From contig CALELW010000129.1 in assembly GCA_937902905.1 (NCBI GenBank), forward strand, positions 1 through 5,841: a stretch of 5,841 nucleotides of DNA, given 5' to 3'. Made by a program: the position numbers and the translations under genes. The notes beneath the pieces are model-generated. The model was not told the origin of the DNA. It did not search any database and saw only the letters and a list, made by a program, of their open reading frames with translations. Positions 1-5,569 of the stretch are shown here, piece after piece; position 1 is the stretch's first letter; every line of letters begins with the position of its first letter. The stretch comes from an uncultured Clostridium sp. GTDB lineage: Bacteria; Bacillota; Clostridia; Lachnospirales; Lachnospiraceae.

Positions 1-52
1 CTGTGACCCTCTGCTTGTAAGGCAGATGCTCTCCCAGCTGAGCTAAGATCCC
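1..52 (-). tRNA. tRNA-Val (anticodon UAC), partial at the window edge
   Basis: Read on the minus strand from 52, the sequence gives an acceptor 5' strand GGGATCT, a D-arm with the TAGCTCAGCTGGGAGAGC consensus, and an anticodon stem TCTGC/GCAGA closing the 7-nt loop CTTACAA. The anticodon is therefore TAC (valine). The variable region GGGTCAC begins, but the T-arm and 3' acceptor strand lie outside the window. A near-consensus promoter sits directly upstream, leaving a leader of about 20 nt that RNase P would remove. Confidence 0.95.
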
Positions 53-77
53 ATGCGTCACTCACAGCGACCTCTTT

Positions 78-105
78 ATTATACCAAAAACATCCACTTT
101 GTCAA
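78..105 (-). promoter_or_regulatory. Housekeeping sigma promoter of the tRNA-Val gene
   Basis: On the minus strand there is a perfect -35 TTGACA (105-100) and a perfect -10 TATAAT (83-78) separated by 16 nt. The -10 is preceded by TGG. The predicted start is near 71, about 20 nt before the mature tRNA 5' end. Such a consensus match is expected for a stable-RNA operon. Confidence 0.9.
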
Positions 106-135
106 CACTTTTTTTCAAAAAAATTATACTTTTTC

Positions 136-165
136 TTGACGCTCCCTACACGTATCATGTACAAT
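136..165 (+). promoter_or_regulatory. Promoter for the COG2426 membrane protein
   Basis: On the plus strand, -35 TTGACG (136-141) and -10 TACAAT (160-165) are 18 nt apart, and a TG lies immediately before the -10. The predicted start is about 172, roughly 40 nt before the ATG at 213. The promoter is divergent from the tRNA-Val promoter; the two -35 boxes are 30 nt apart. Confidence 0.75.
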
Positions 166-212
166 ATGGATTGGACTTATCCAACAATTGTTTATTATTT
201 AGGAGAAATACT

Positions 213-689
213 ATGTTTGTAAAATATTTGATTTTATTTTTTATTTCCATGGTTCCAATCGTTGAACTGCGTGGTGCCATCCCTTATTCCGTTGTTTTCG
301 GACTGCCGCTTATACCATCTTACATCATCTGTGTACTTGGTAATATGCTGCCGGTTCCTTTCATCTATCTTTTCGCAAGAAAAATTTTGATTTGGGGTTC
401 CGATAAAAAGGGCATTGGCAAGTTCTTCCGATTCTGCTTGGAAAAAGGCGAAAAGGGCGGTCAGAAATTAAAAGAAAAAGCAGGACGAGGTTTGTTCGTC
501 GCACTGCTTCTCTTTGTCGGTATTCCACTGCCTGGTACCGGTGCATGGACGGGTACACTCGCTGCCAGCCTCCTCGATATGGATTTTAAATCCTCGATTT
601 TAGCATGCATGGGTGGCGTACTGCTTGCCGGAATTATTATGGCTGTCGCCAGCACCGGCGTATTCAATGCAATTTTGGCACTTTTTTAG
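213..689 (+). CDS. COG2426 small multi-drug export family membrane protein
   Basis: This is a 158-aa integral membrane protein of the COG2426/Pfam 'small multi-drug export' family. The family name comes from early annotation; its transport substrate is not established, and it resembles DedA-type proteins. Visible features are an N-terminal hydrophobic segment (4-17), the family motif VELRGAIP (17-24), membrane segments at about 26-57, a basic amphipathic stretch (62-92), a hydrophobic segment (93-104), the glycine-rich PLPGTGAWTGT motif (105-115), and a final segment (127-155). The reading frame stays open to 99, but the ATG at 213 is preferred because AGGAG lies 7 nt upstream (201-205), the promoter ends at 165, and the protein then begins as the family does. 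It is monocistronic, and its stop codon overlaps the end of the convergent phosphodiesterase gene. The family call is firm; the drug-export role is not. Confidence 0.9.
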   Translation: MFVKYLILFFISMVPIVELRGAIPYSVVFGLPLIPSYIICVLGNMLPVPFIYLFARKILIWGSDKKGIGKFFRFCLEKGEKGGQKLKEKAGRGLFVALLLFVGIPLPGTGAWTGTLAASLLDMDFKSSILACMGGVLLAGIIMAVASTGVFNAILALF

Positions 690-1174
690 TAAGGCATTTC
701 ACACATACGAAAATCTATTTTCCCATCTTCACGGATTTCCATCACCGTGTAGGTGGGAATTTTATTATCCTGTCTCGGTTTTGAAATGCTTCCCGGATTC
801 AAAAGAATCAAATCATCGGTTTTCTCTAAATATGGCACATGTGTATGTCCAAACATAACAACATCGGCATGATTTTGCAGTCCAAAGTAACGCAGAGCGT
901 CCGGCGCCCCGCCATACGAAAGATAGCGGTGTCCATGACACATCGCAATGCGCTTACCGCCAAATTCAATCACCATACTCTCTTTGAGCGAAGAAGAAAA
1001 GTCGCAGTTTCCTCTCACCATATAAACCGGATAAGGCGTCAACGAGCGGATATAAGCCTCATCATTTCCTACATCCCCCAGATGAAAAATCGCCTGAAAA
1101 TCCGGATGCCTGTCCATCGCTTTTACAAGATTTTCGGTTCTTCCATGTGAATCACTAAAAACCAGTGCCTTCAT
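686..1174 (-). CDS. ysnB: YfcE/MJ0936-type metallophosphoesterase (phosphodiesterase)
   Basis: This is a 162-aa calcineurin-like phosphodiesterase of the YfcE/MJ0936 family (B. subtilis YsnB). Family members hydrolyse phosphodiesters using a dinuclear metal centre in the cytoplasm; the physiological substrate is generally unknown. All five metal-binding motifs are intact: D-x-H at 8-10 (SDSHG), GD at 33-34, GNCD at 55-58, CHGH at 79-82 and GHTH at 109-112, followed by the NPGS turn near residue 126. The length is normal. It is the last gene of the operon. Its ATG shares one base with the rdgB stop (TAATG), and GAGG-type ribosome sites lie inside the rdgB 3' end, so coupled translation is likely. 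The rdgB-phosphodiesterase pairing matches B. subtilis ysnA-ysnB. The 3' end carries a hairpin that may terminate the opposite gene. Confidence 0.93.
   Translation of the reverse strand: MKALVFSDSHGRTENLVKAMDRHPDFQAIFHLGDVGNDEAYIRSLTPYPVYMVRGNCDFSSSLKESMVIEFGGKRIAMCHGHRYLSYGGAPDALRYFGLQNHADVVMFGHTHVPYLEKTDDLILLNPGSISKPRQDNKIPTYTVMEIREDGKIDFRMCEMPY
720..770 (+). terminator. Putative intrinsic terminator of the plus-strand gene, inside the convergent CDS
   Basis: The arms 720-734 and 745-759 pair over 15 positions with one G-T wobble and one T-T mismatch, closing a 10-nt loop. On the plus strand the stem is followed directly by TTTTATTATCC. On the minus strand no T-run follows, so the polarity fits the COG2426 gene ending at 689. 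The whole structure lies within codons of the phosphodiesterase gene. Confidence 0.6.
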
Positions 1175-1776
1175 TATGCCTCGCCTCTCTTTTTCAAAAT
1201 CTCAACCATTTTACGGATTGCAATGCCGCGGTGGCTGATTGCATTTTTCTCTTCCGGTTCCATTTCTCCGGTCGTCATGCCACGCTCCGGCAGATAAAAA
1301 ATCGGGTCGTAGCCAAATCCATTCTCACCTTTTGGCTCTTTGGCAAGTTTTCCTTCGATAATTCCCGTTGCCGTATCGACCGTTCCGTCCGGGTAGGCAC
1401 ATGCAATCACACAGACAAACCTAGCGTCTCTCTTTTCGTCCGGCACACCCTCGCAGCGTTTGAGAATCTCCGCATTTTTTATTGAATAGGGGGTATCTTC
1501 ACCCAAATATCTCGCCGAATAAATTCCCGGCTCTTTGTTCAGATAATCTACCTCAAAACCGGAATCGTCAGCAAGAACCATCTCACCGGTCTCTTCCATG
1601 ACTGCTTTCGCCTTAATCACGGCATTTTCTTCAAATGTCTTTCCATCCTCTACAATATCAATATCCACACCAATATCTTTCATGGATAAAATCTCATAGT
1701 CATCGCCTAACATCTGGCGGAATTCGTTGACTTTTCCCTGATTTCCGGTTGCAAAAACCAATCTTTTTTTACTCAT
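1174..1776 (-). CDS. rdgB: RdgB/HAM1 XTP/dITP diphosphatase
   Basis: This 200-aa enzyme is the non-canonical purine NTP pyrophosphatase. It hydrolyses dITP, ITP and XTP to the monophosphate plus pyrophosphate, keeping deaminated purines out of DNA and RNA. Diagnostic motifs are TGNQGK (10-15, phosphate binding), EDGKTFEENA (43-52), ADDSGFEV with the catalytic aspartates (69-76), GENGFGYDPIF (150-160, base pocket) and SHRGIA (181-186). The length is that of the family. The start codon lies 8 nt inside the end of the methyltransferase gene. The ribosome site is weak (AAAGGA about 12 nt upstream), consistent with coupling to the upstream gene rather than independent initiation. The downstream phosphodiesterase overlaps it by one base. 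This is the most secure call in the operon. Confidence 0.97.
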   Translation of the reverse strand: MSKKRLVFATGNQGKVNEFRQMLGDDYEILSMKDIGVDIDIVEDGKTFEENAVIKAKAVMEETGEMVLADDSGFEVDYLNKEPGIYSARYLGEDTPYSIKNAEILKRCEGVPDEKRDARFVCVIACAYPDGTVDTATGIIEGKLAKEPKGENGFGYDPIFYLPERGMTTGEMEPEEKNAISHRGIAIRKMVEILKKRGEA

Positions 1777-2950
1777 TTTCTTTTTTATCCTTTCTTCTCG
1801 CCGGCGGTTTTACGCCCATGTACTGATACAAATACGTTTTCATCATACCATTGTAAATTTTACGGTTTTTCGTTGCTTTTTTGCGGTTTCCACCCGCCGC
1901 CACAGCTTTTTGCGCATCTTCATAACCACTTAACAAAAAGAACGACCACGTATCATTTTCCGACATCACACGTCCAACCGTTTTGTATAAGTCAAACATT
2001 TCCTCCTTGGTCGAGAGACGCTCACCATACGGCGGATTGCTGATTACAAAACCATACTTTTTCGGTGTATTAAAATCAGCCACATCGCGCTGCTGGAAGT
2101 GAATGTATTCATCCACACCGGCAAGTTTTGCATTCGCCCTCGCCATTTTCAGCACCTCGTCGTCTATGTCATATCCCTGAATATGAATCTCTGCATCATG
2201 GCGGATGGCGTCTTCCGCTTCATCAATCGCATCGTACCACGCCTTTTTCGGCACGAGGTTTTTCCAGCTCTCCGCAGTAAATTCGCGGTTCATCCCCGGT
2301 GCCATATTCAAAGCAATCATCGCAGCCTCAATCGGTATCGTTCCACTTCCGCAGAATGGGTCAATCAGCATACGGTCGGCATGCCACGGCGAAAGCAGAA
2401 TCATCGCTGCCGCCAATGTCTCCGTAACCGGTGCCGGTGCCGTAAATTTGCGGTAACCACGTTTGTGAAGTGACTCTCCGGTCGTATCTAACCCAATCGT
2501 CACAATATCTTTCACAATACTAATCCGAAGCGGATAAGACGCCCCGGTCTCTTCAAACCAATCCGTGTGGTAGGTCTGTTTCAATTTTTCAACCATTGCC
2601 TTTTTCACAATTTTCTGAATATCCGACGGACTGAACAATTTACTGCTCACAGAATTCGCTTTCGTCACCCAGAACTTTCCGTCTTCCGGTATGTAATCCG
2701 CCCACGGGATCGCTTTTACCGCCTCAAATAAGTCATCAAAACTTGTCGCACGGAAACTGTCAATTTTCAGCAAAATTCGTTCCGTTGTACGCAGAAAAAT
2801 GTTGGCACGGGCGATTGCCGCCGCATCTCCAAAAAATGTCACTTTGCCATTATCCACCTGCGAAATTTCATAACCAAGATTTTGTATTTCACGTTTCAGC
2901 ACCGCCTCCATTCCAAAATGACACGGCGCAATCAATTCATACTGTTTCAT
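1769..2950 (-). CDS. ypsC: THUMP-domain class I SAM-dependent RNA methyltransferase (YpsC/RlmL type)
   Basis: This 393-aa protein belongs to COG0116, matching B. subtilis YpsC and the N-terminal half of E. coli RlmL, which makes m2G2445 in 23S rRNA. An N-terminal region (1-60) and a THUMP RNA-binding domain (about 65-155) precede the Rossmann methyltransferase fold. SAM motif I is DPFCGSGTIPIE (197-208), the acidic motif II is QGYDID (258-263), and the catalytic motif IV is NPPYGERL (305-312), of the N-P-P-Y type used for exocyclic amino methylation of guanine. The C-terminus (355-393) is highly basic, consistent with RNA contact. The C-terminal RlmK half of E. coli RlmL is absent, as usual in Firmicutes. 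The Shine-Dalgarno sequence overlaps the TGA of the rhodanese gene. The exact rRNA target is inferred from homology. Confidence 0.93.
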   Translation of the reverse strand: MKQYELIAPCHFGMEAVLKREIQNLGYEISQVDNGKVTFFGDAAAIARANIFLRTTERILLKIDSFRATSFDDLFEAVKAIPWADYIPEDGKFWVTKANSVSSKLFSPSDIQKIVKKAMVEKLKQTYHTDWFEETGASYPLRISIVKDIVTIGLDTTGESLHKRGYRKFTAPAPVTETLAAAMILLSPWHADRMLIDPFCGSGTIPIEAAMIALNMAPGMNREFTAESWKNLVPKKAWYDAIDEAEDAIRHDAEIHIQGYDIDDEVLKMARANAKLAGVDEYIHFQQRDVADFNTPKKYGFVISNPPYGERLSTKEEMFDLYKTVGRVMSENDTWSFFLLSGYEDAQKAVAAGGNRKKATKNRKIYNGMMKTYLYQYMGVKPPARRKDKKENE

Positions 2951-2957
2951 AGTAACC

Positions 2958-3248
2958 TCATTTTTTCATTTCTTCGTATCCTCCGGCGATACTGGACGCC
3001 CATTTCCCCTTTTTCGCCAGTTCTCTCGCCGCCTGCAGACTATGATTTCCATGGTCGCAGTAAAAAATAATTCTGTCGTAATCCATCATTTCTTCCTGAT
3101 ACTGCAAAAGTTCCTCATATGGGATATTCCACGCACCGGAAATATGCGACTTGGCAAATGCTTCTCTGCTTCTCAAATCCACAAGAAGTGTTTTGCTGTG
3201 ATAAATATATTTTGACGCTTCTGAAAAAGACACCAGATTAGGTTTCAT
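2958..3248 (-). CDS. Single-domain rhodanese-like protein
   Basis: This 96-aa protein consists of one rhodanese domain. The motif LLVDLRSREAFAKSHISGAWNIPY (21-44) is the typical D-x-R ... H-I-x-G-A-x-N-I-P signature. The active-site loop FYCDHGNHS (62-70) supplies the persulfide-forming cysteine C64 in a C-x-x-G-x-x-S context. C-terminal residues 76-92 match the usual 'A..L...G...... GG...' ending. Such proteins carry sulfur as an enzyme persulfide, but the partner here is unknown. AAAGGG lies 6 nt before the ATG. It leads the operon; the methyltransferase starts 7 nt after its stop. Co-transcription hints at a link with RNA thio-modification or stress, but this is only inference. Confidence 0.88.
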   Translation of the reverse strand: MKPNLVSFSEASKYIYHSKTLLVDLRSREAFAKSHISGAWNIPYEELLQYQEEMMDYDRIIFYCDHGNHSLQAARELAKKGKWASSIAGGYEEMKK

Positions 3249-3301
3249 ATCATACCCTTTTCTTTTTAATCTATTCCAGCCTCTGCGTCATTATGACCAA
3301 A

Positions 3302-3325
3302 GAGCCGGTCTTAATCGACCGGCTC
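3302..3325 (-). terminator. Strong GC-rich hairpin, probable terminator or attenuator after the SKN-repeat gene
   Basis: The arms 3302-3310 and 3317-3325 form a perfect 9-bp stem (GAGCCGGTC/GACCGGCTC) with a 6-nt loop. It starts 7 nt after the stop codon at 3333. On the minus strand only TTT follows before GG, so the U-tract is poor. It may terminate partially and let some transcription into the rhodanese operon, or mainly protect the mRNA 3' end. Confidence 0.55.
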
Positions 3326-3332
3326 CGGAAAA

Positions 3333-3527
3333 TTAATAACAATCTTTGGAATTGTTTGCAGAAGAATCTTTTGCACGGTTCTTGCTGCTATTTTTGCTCG
3401 CATTCTTACTTGCATTTTTTCCAGCGTTTTTACTTGCGTTTTTGCCGGAATTTCTGCTTGTATTCTTGCTATCGTTTTTGCTGTTATTCTGAGCATCGTT
3501 ATACTCATCTAAAAAATTCTTAGCCAT
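3333..3527 (-). CDS. Small Ser-Lys-Asn tetrapeptide-repeat protein, function unknown
   Basis: This 64-aa protein is not a family I can name. A short head (MAKNFLDEYNDAQNN) is followed by nine consecutive tetrapeptides of the form [S/G]-[K/R]-N-x (16-51), then AKDS-SANN-SKDCY. It has no hydrophobic segment and no signal peptide, is basic, and is predicted to be disordered. The Lys/Asn/Ser/Ala composition superficially recalls DNA- or RNA-binding small proteins and spore small proteins, but no SASP motif is present. The gene looks real because AAGGAGG stands 5 nt before the ATG, a good hairpin follows the stop, and the codons repeat a 12-nt unit in frame. A single cysteine lies next to the C-terminal tyrosine. 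The antisense readings across this repeat are composition artefacts. Confidence 0.8.
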   Translation of the reverse strand: MAKNFLDEYNDAQNNSKNDSKNTSRNSGKNASKNAGKNASKNASKNSSKNRAKDSSANNSKDCY

Positions 3528-3610
3528 GGTTTCCTCCTTCGCTGCATTCTTGTGAATACGTTACGAAATTAGTATGTCACATGACTGTTTTTTTATGCAA
3601 GAACTTAATG

Positions 3611-4474
3611 TCAGGCTTTTCCAACCGAACCAAATAATTCCATTTTTTCTTTTACTGTTGCTTTGATTGCTTCTGTACCAGGAGCAAGCAGTTTACGTGG
3701 ATCAAAGCCTTTGCCTTCCAAATCTTTGCCCGCTTCAATATAAGCACGTGTTGCTTCCTGGAATGCAAGCTGGCACTCTGTATTTACATTGATCTTAGAT
3801 ACACCAAGAGAAATTGCTTTCTTAATCATATCTTCCGGAATTCCGGTACCACCATGAAGTACAAGCGGCATCGTTCCCGTTTTCTCCTGAACAGCAGCTA
3901 ATGTCTCAAAGCTGAGTCCTGCCCAGTTTGCCGGATATTTACCATGAATGTTACCGATTCCTGCTGCTAACATAGTAACGCCAAGGTCAGCTACCATTTT
4001 ACATTCGTTCGGATCTGCACACTCACCGGCACCAATGACACCGTCTTCCTCGCCGCCGATTGAACCAACTTCTGCCTCAATAGACAATCCTTTTTCTTTG
4101 CAGATAGCTACCAGTTCTTTTGTTTTCTCAACATTTTCCTCAATCGGATAATGAGAGCCATCAAACATGATAGATGAAAATCCTGCTTCAATACAAGCTT
4201 TTGCACCTTCATAACTGCCGTGGTCAAGGTGAAGAGCAACCGGAACTGTGATGTTCAATTCCTCAAGCATTCCATTTACCATACCAACAACGGTTTTGTA
4301 ACCGCACATATACTTTCCGGCACCTTCGGACACACCAAGGATAACCGGTGAATTTAATTCCTGAGCTGTAAGAAGGATTGCCTTCGTCCACTCAAGGTTG
4401 TTGATATTAAACTGTCCAACCGCATATTTTCCTGCTTTTGCTTTGGTTAACATTTCCTCTGCTGAAACTAACAT
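3611..4474 (-). CDS. fba: Class II fructose-1,6-bisphosphate aldolase
   Basis: This 287-aa Zn-dependent aldolase interconverts fructose-1,6-bisphosphate with dihydroxyacetone phosphate and glyceraldehyde-3-phosphate in glycolysis and gluconeogenesis. Landmarks in this numbering are YAVGQFNINN (17-26), HLDHG (82-86) with catalytic D84 and zinc ligand H85, SIEAEVGSIGGEED (132-144), the zinc histidine H177 in GNIHGKYP, and H207 in LHGGTGIP (206-213), followed by INVNTE (228-233). The length and motifs match the Bacillus FbaA type. An upstream in-frame ATG at 4495 is open, but the ATG at 4474 is preferred: GGAGG (4487-4483) lies 8 nt before it, and the protein then starts MLVSAEEM like its relatives. 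It follows the PilZ gene by 53 nt, so co-transcription is possible. I see no clear terminator directly after it. Confidence 0.97.
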   Translation of the reverse strand: MLVSAEEMLTKAKAGKYAVGQFNINNLEWTKAILLTAQELNSPVILGVSEGAGKYMCGYKTVVGMVNGMLEELNITVPVALHLDHGSYEGAKACIEAGFSSIMFDGSHYPIEENVEKTKELVAICKEKGLSIEAEVGSIGGEEDGVIGAGECADPNECKMVADLGVTMLAAGIGNIHGKYPANWAGLSFETLAAVQEKTGTMPLVLHGGTGIPEDMIKKAISLGVSKINVNTECQLAFQEATRAYIEAGKDLEGKGFDPRKLLAPGTEAIKATVKEKMELFGSVGKA

Positions 4475-4527
4475 AATAAATTCCTCCGTTTTCATTTATT
4501 TAGACAGATGGGAAGTTTTTCGCTGTT

Positions 4528-5193
4528 TTATTTTTTTGAATTATCAAAACGCTCATTTTTCTTCGCCAGCTGTTCCATTTGCTTTTGATTAATATAATGC
4601 CCAATCATTTCATTTTTCTTCATCAGAACACAGCCGTACAAAAAACGGCCGTCGTCAAGCGGCATCGTCCTTACGATTTTCCCAAACAAAGCAATTTCCG
4701 TAACTTTTTCTTCGTACTGTGCCATGTACGTCATATAGACAAATGCACCGTCTGCGTCCTTTAATTCTTCTTTGTAAATAAAGGCAAATCCGGTGTTGCT
4801 TAAATCTTTGAGATGAACGATTTTTTCACGCCCGCTATGCCCAATTCTTGCGTGAATTTCTTCTCCGATATACAATCTGTATGCACTGCGCCGGTTGTAC
4901 TCACAACCTTCGTTCGCTGCTTCGGATGCATAGTAAATCTTGTGTTTGTGGCGGATACAATCCATCTTCGCCTCTTTCCACAAAATCGGTTTATCATCTT
5001 CACGCATATACATAATGTCTACATCAACCTGATCGCTCTGAACATTCAAAATTTTCTGGTCTTTGCGAATCGGCTCAAACAAAACATCATGCTTGTGCTT
5101 TCCCTGCACGATTGTCTCAAACTCAAAATGCTTGCCATCAATCGTAAGCAGTAATAAAACCTTAGCCCCCTGCTCTAATTCTGATAGTAACAA
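4528..5193 (-). CDS. PilZ-domain c-di-GMP-binding protein (YcgR-like layout), TTG start
   Basis: This 221-aa protein has an N-terminal beta-rich YcgR-N-like domain (about 1-95) and a C-terminal PilZ domain (about 98-210). The c-di-GMP-binding signature is intact: RRSAYR gives R102-x3-R106, and DLSNTG gives D130-x-S132-x2-G135. YcgR-type proteins act as flagellar brakes or as other c-di-GMP effectors; which applies here cannot be seen. The frame is open to a TTG at 5244, but the TTG at 5193 is chosen. AGGAG (5208-5204) lies 10 nt before it, and the promoter's -10 box at 5238-5233 falls inside the longer version. The start would then read MLLSELEQGAKV. The C-terminal tail is charged. No flagellar gene is adjacent; fba lies downstream. 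Confidence 0.88.
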   Translation of the reverse strand: MLLSELEQGAKVLLLLTIDGKHFEFETIVQGKHKHDVLFEPIRKDQKILNVQSDQVDVDIMYMREDDKPILWKEAKMDCIRHKHKIYYASEAANEGCEYNRRSAYRLYIGEEIHARIGHSGREKIVHLKDLSNTGFAFIYKEELKDADGAFVYMTYMAQYEEKVTEIALFGKIVRTMPLDDGRFLYGCVLMKKNEMIGHYINQKQMEQLAKKNERFDNSKK

Positions 5194-5232
5194 TTTAGAC
5201 TTTCTCCTTTCCTTTGTAACCCCACATAATAT

Positions 5233-5261
5233 AGGATAACACAATTGGATTGGTTTTTCAA
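5233..5261 (-). promoter_or_regulatory. Putative promoter of the PilZ gene
   Basis: On the minus strand TTGAAA (5261-5256) and TATCCT (5238-5233) are separated by exactly 17 nt. The predicted start is near 5226, giving a leader of about 33 nt before the TTG at 5193. The -10 matches at four of six positions. It may also drive fba by read-through. Confidence 0.55.
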
Positions 5262-5316
5262 TAAGCGGTGACGGCAGATGGCTAATTAATTGCTGCTATT
5301 TTTTTAGATTTCGTGT

Positions 5317-5447
5317 TTTGTTAAGAAAAGTTTGCATCACGCGGGCGCTCCCGCTAAGACAAATACGCAGAAGTATCGGCATGCCAACTACGCATGCCAG
5401 ATACTTGCGCATTTGTACCCACGTGATACAAATCTTTTCTAAACAAA
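5317..5447 (-). repeat. Branched palindrome 1 (three-stem structured element)
   Basis: The outer arms 5317-5345 and 5418-5447 pair at 27 of 30 positions. Inside are a small hairpin GCGGG-CGCT-CCCGC (5341-5354, competing with the base of the outer stem) and a long hairpin 5359-5384/5392-5416 ending in a perfect 7-bp stem (GGCATGC/GCATGCC) with a 7-nt loop. All C-A mismatches on the plus strand (5342/5421, 5335/5428, 5365/5410) become G-U pairs in a minus-strand RNA. No clear U-tract follows on either strand, so it is not an ordinary terminator. I do not recognise an Rfam family. Confidence 0.8.
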
Positions 5448-5467
5448 TCACTGAAATTCTTAAAAGA

Positions 5468-5527
5468 TTAGTAGCAACTATTTACACATGCCTGCCCTGC
5501 TCTCTTGTTTTTTCTGCTCACATGCAT
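5468..5527 (-). CDS. Candidate micro-ORF (17-19 aa) with a very strong Shine-Dalgarno sequence
   Basis: On the minus strand GGAGGAGG (5537-5530) precedes two in-frame starts: ATG at 5527, 5 nt after the first GGAGG, and GTG at 5521, 8 nt after the end of the full motif. The products are MHVSRKNKRAGQACVNSCY or its 17-residue version starting at the third codon, ending in TAA at 5468. The peptide is strongly basic (RKNKR) with two cysteines and no hydrophobic stretch, so it is not a typical type I toxin or a signal peptide. It lies between two palindromes and within an inverted repeat. No convincing promoter is visible. It could be a leader peptide, a small peptide gene or a coincidence; I recognise no homologue. 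Confidence 0.4.
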   Translation of the reverse strand: MHVSRKNKRAGQACVNSCY

Positions 5528-5529
5528 TT

Positions 5530-5537
5530 CCTCCTCC
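5530..5537 (-). promoter_or_regulatory. Extended Shine-Dalgarno sequence GGAGGAGG
   Basis: Read on the minus strand, this 8-nt purine run is as strong an anti-SD match as any in the window, yet the only start codons within range (5527 and 5521) open a frame of 17-19 codons. It is the main argument that something is translated here. Confidence 0.5.
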
Positions 5538-5569
5538 GTAATAATTACTAATCTTTTTCTTATAAAGTT

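Larger units (their letters stand above)
5462..5557. repeat. Perfect 12-bp inverted repeat bracketing the micro-ORF
   Basis: AAAAGATTAGTA (5462-5473) is the exact reverse complement of TACTAATCTTTT (5546-5557). The 72 nt between them contain the GGAGGAGG ribosome-site-like sequence and nearly all of the micro-ORF on the minus strand. The minus-strand stop codon and last sense codon lie inside the left arm. Confidence 0.75.

Noticed and set aside
99..212. 38-residue N-terminal extension of the COG2426 protein in the same open frame
   Set aside because: It contains the promoter (136-165), lacks a ribosome site and is not part of the family; the ATG at 213 has AGGAG at 7 nt.
2099..2473. 124-codon plus-strand open frame inside the methyltransferase gene
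   Set aside because: Antisense shadow of a gene with intact catalytic motifs; no ribosome site or recognisable domain.
3293..3523. Plus-strand Cys/Phe/Tyr-rich open frame across the SKN-repeat gene
   Set aside because: It is the mirror of the 12-nt coding repeat; only the minus strand has an SD and a fitting terminator.
4475..4495. Upstream ATG giving a 294-aa aldolase
   Set aside because: The GGAGG of the 4474 start lies within this extension, and class II aldolases of this type start at MLVSA.
5194..5244. 17-residue N-terminal extension of the PilZ protein from TTG 5244
   Set aside because: The predicted -10 box at 5238-5233 and the start near 5226 lie inside it, and the ribosome site at 5208-5204 serves TTG 5193.
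5273..5305. Possible plus-strand terminator (GGCAG ... CTGCT followed by seven T)
   Set aside because: Only a 5-bp stem with a wobble and a 15-nt loop, and no plus-strand gene ends nearby.
5318..5551. 77-codon plus-strand open frame across palindrome 1 and the inverted repeat
   Set aside because: It starts with TTG without a ribosome site, and its residues are dictated by the palindromes; the composition is not protein-like.
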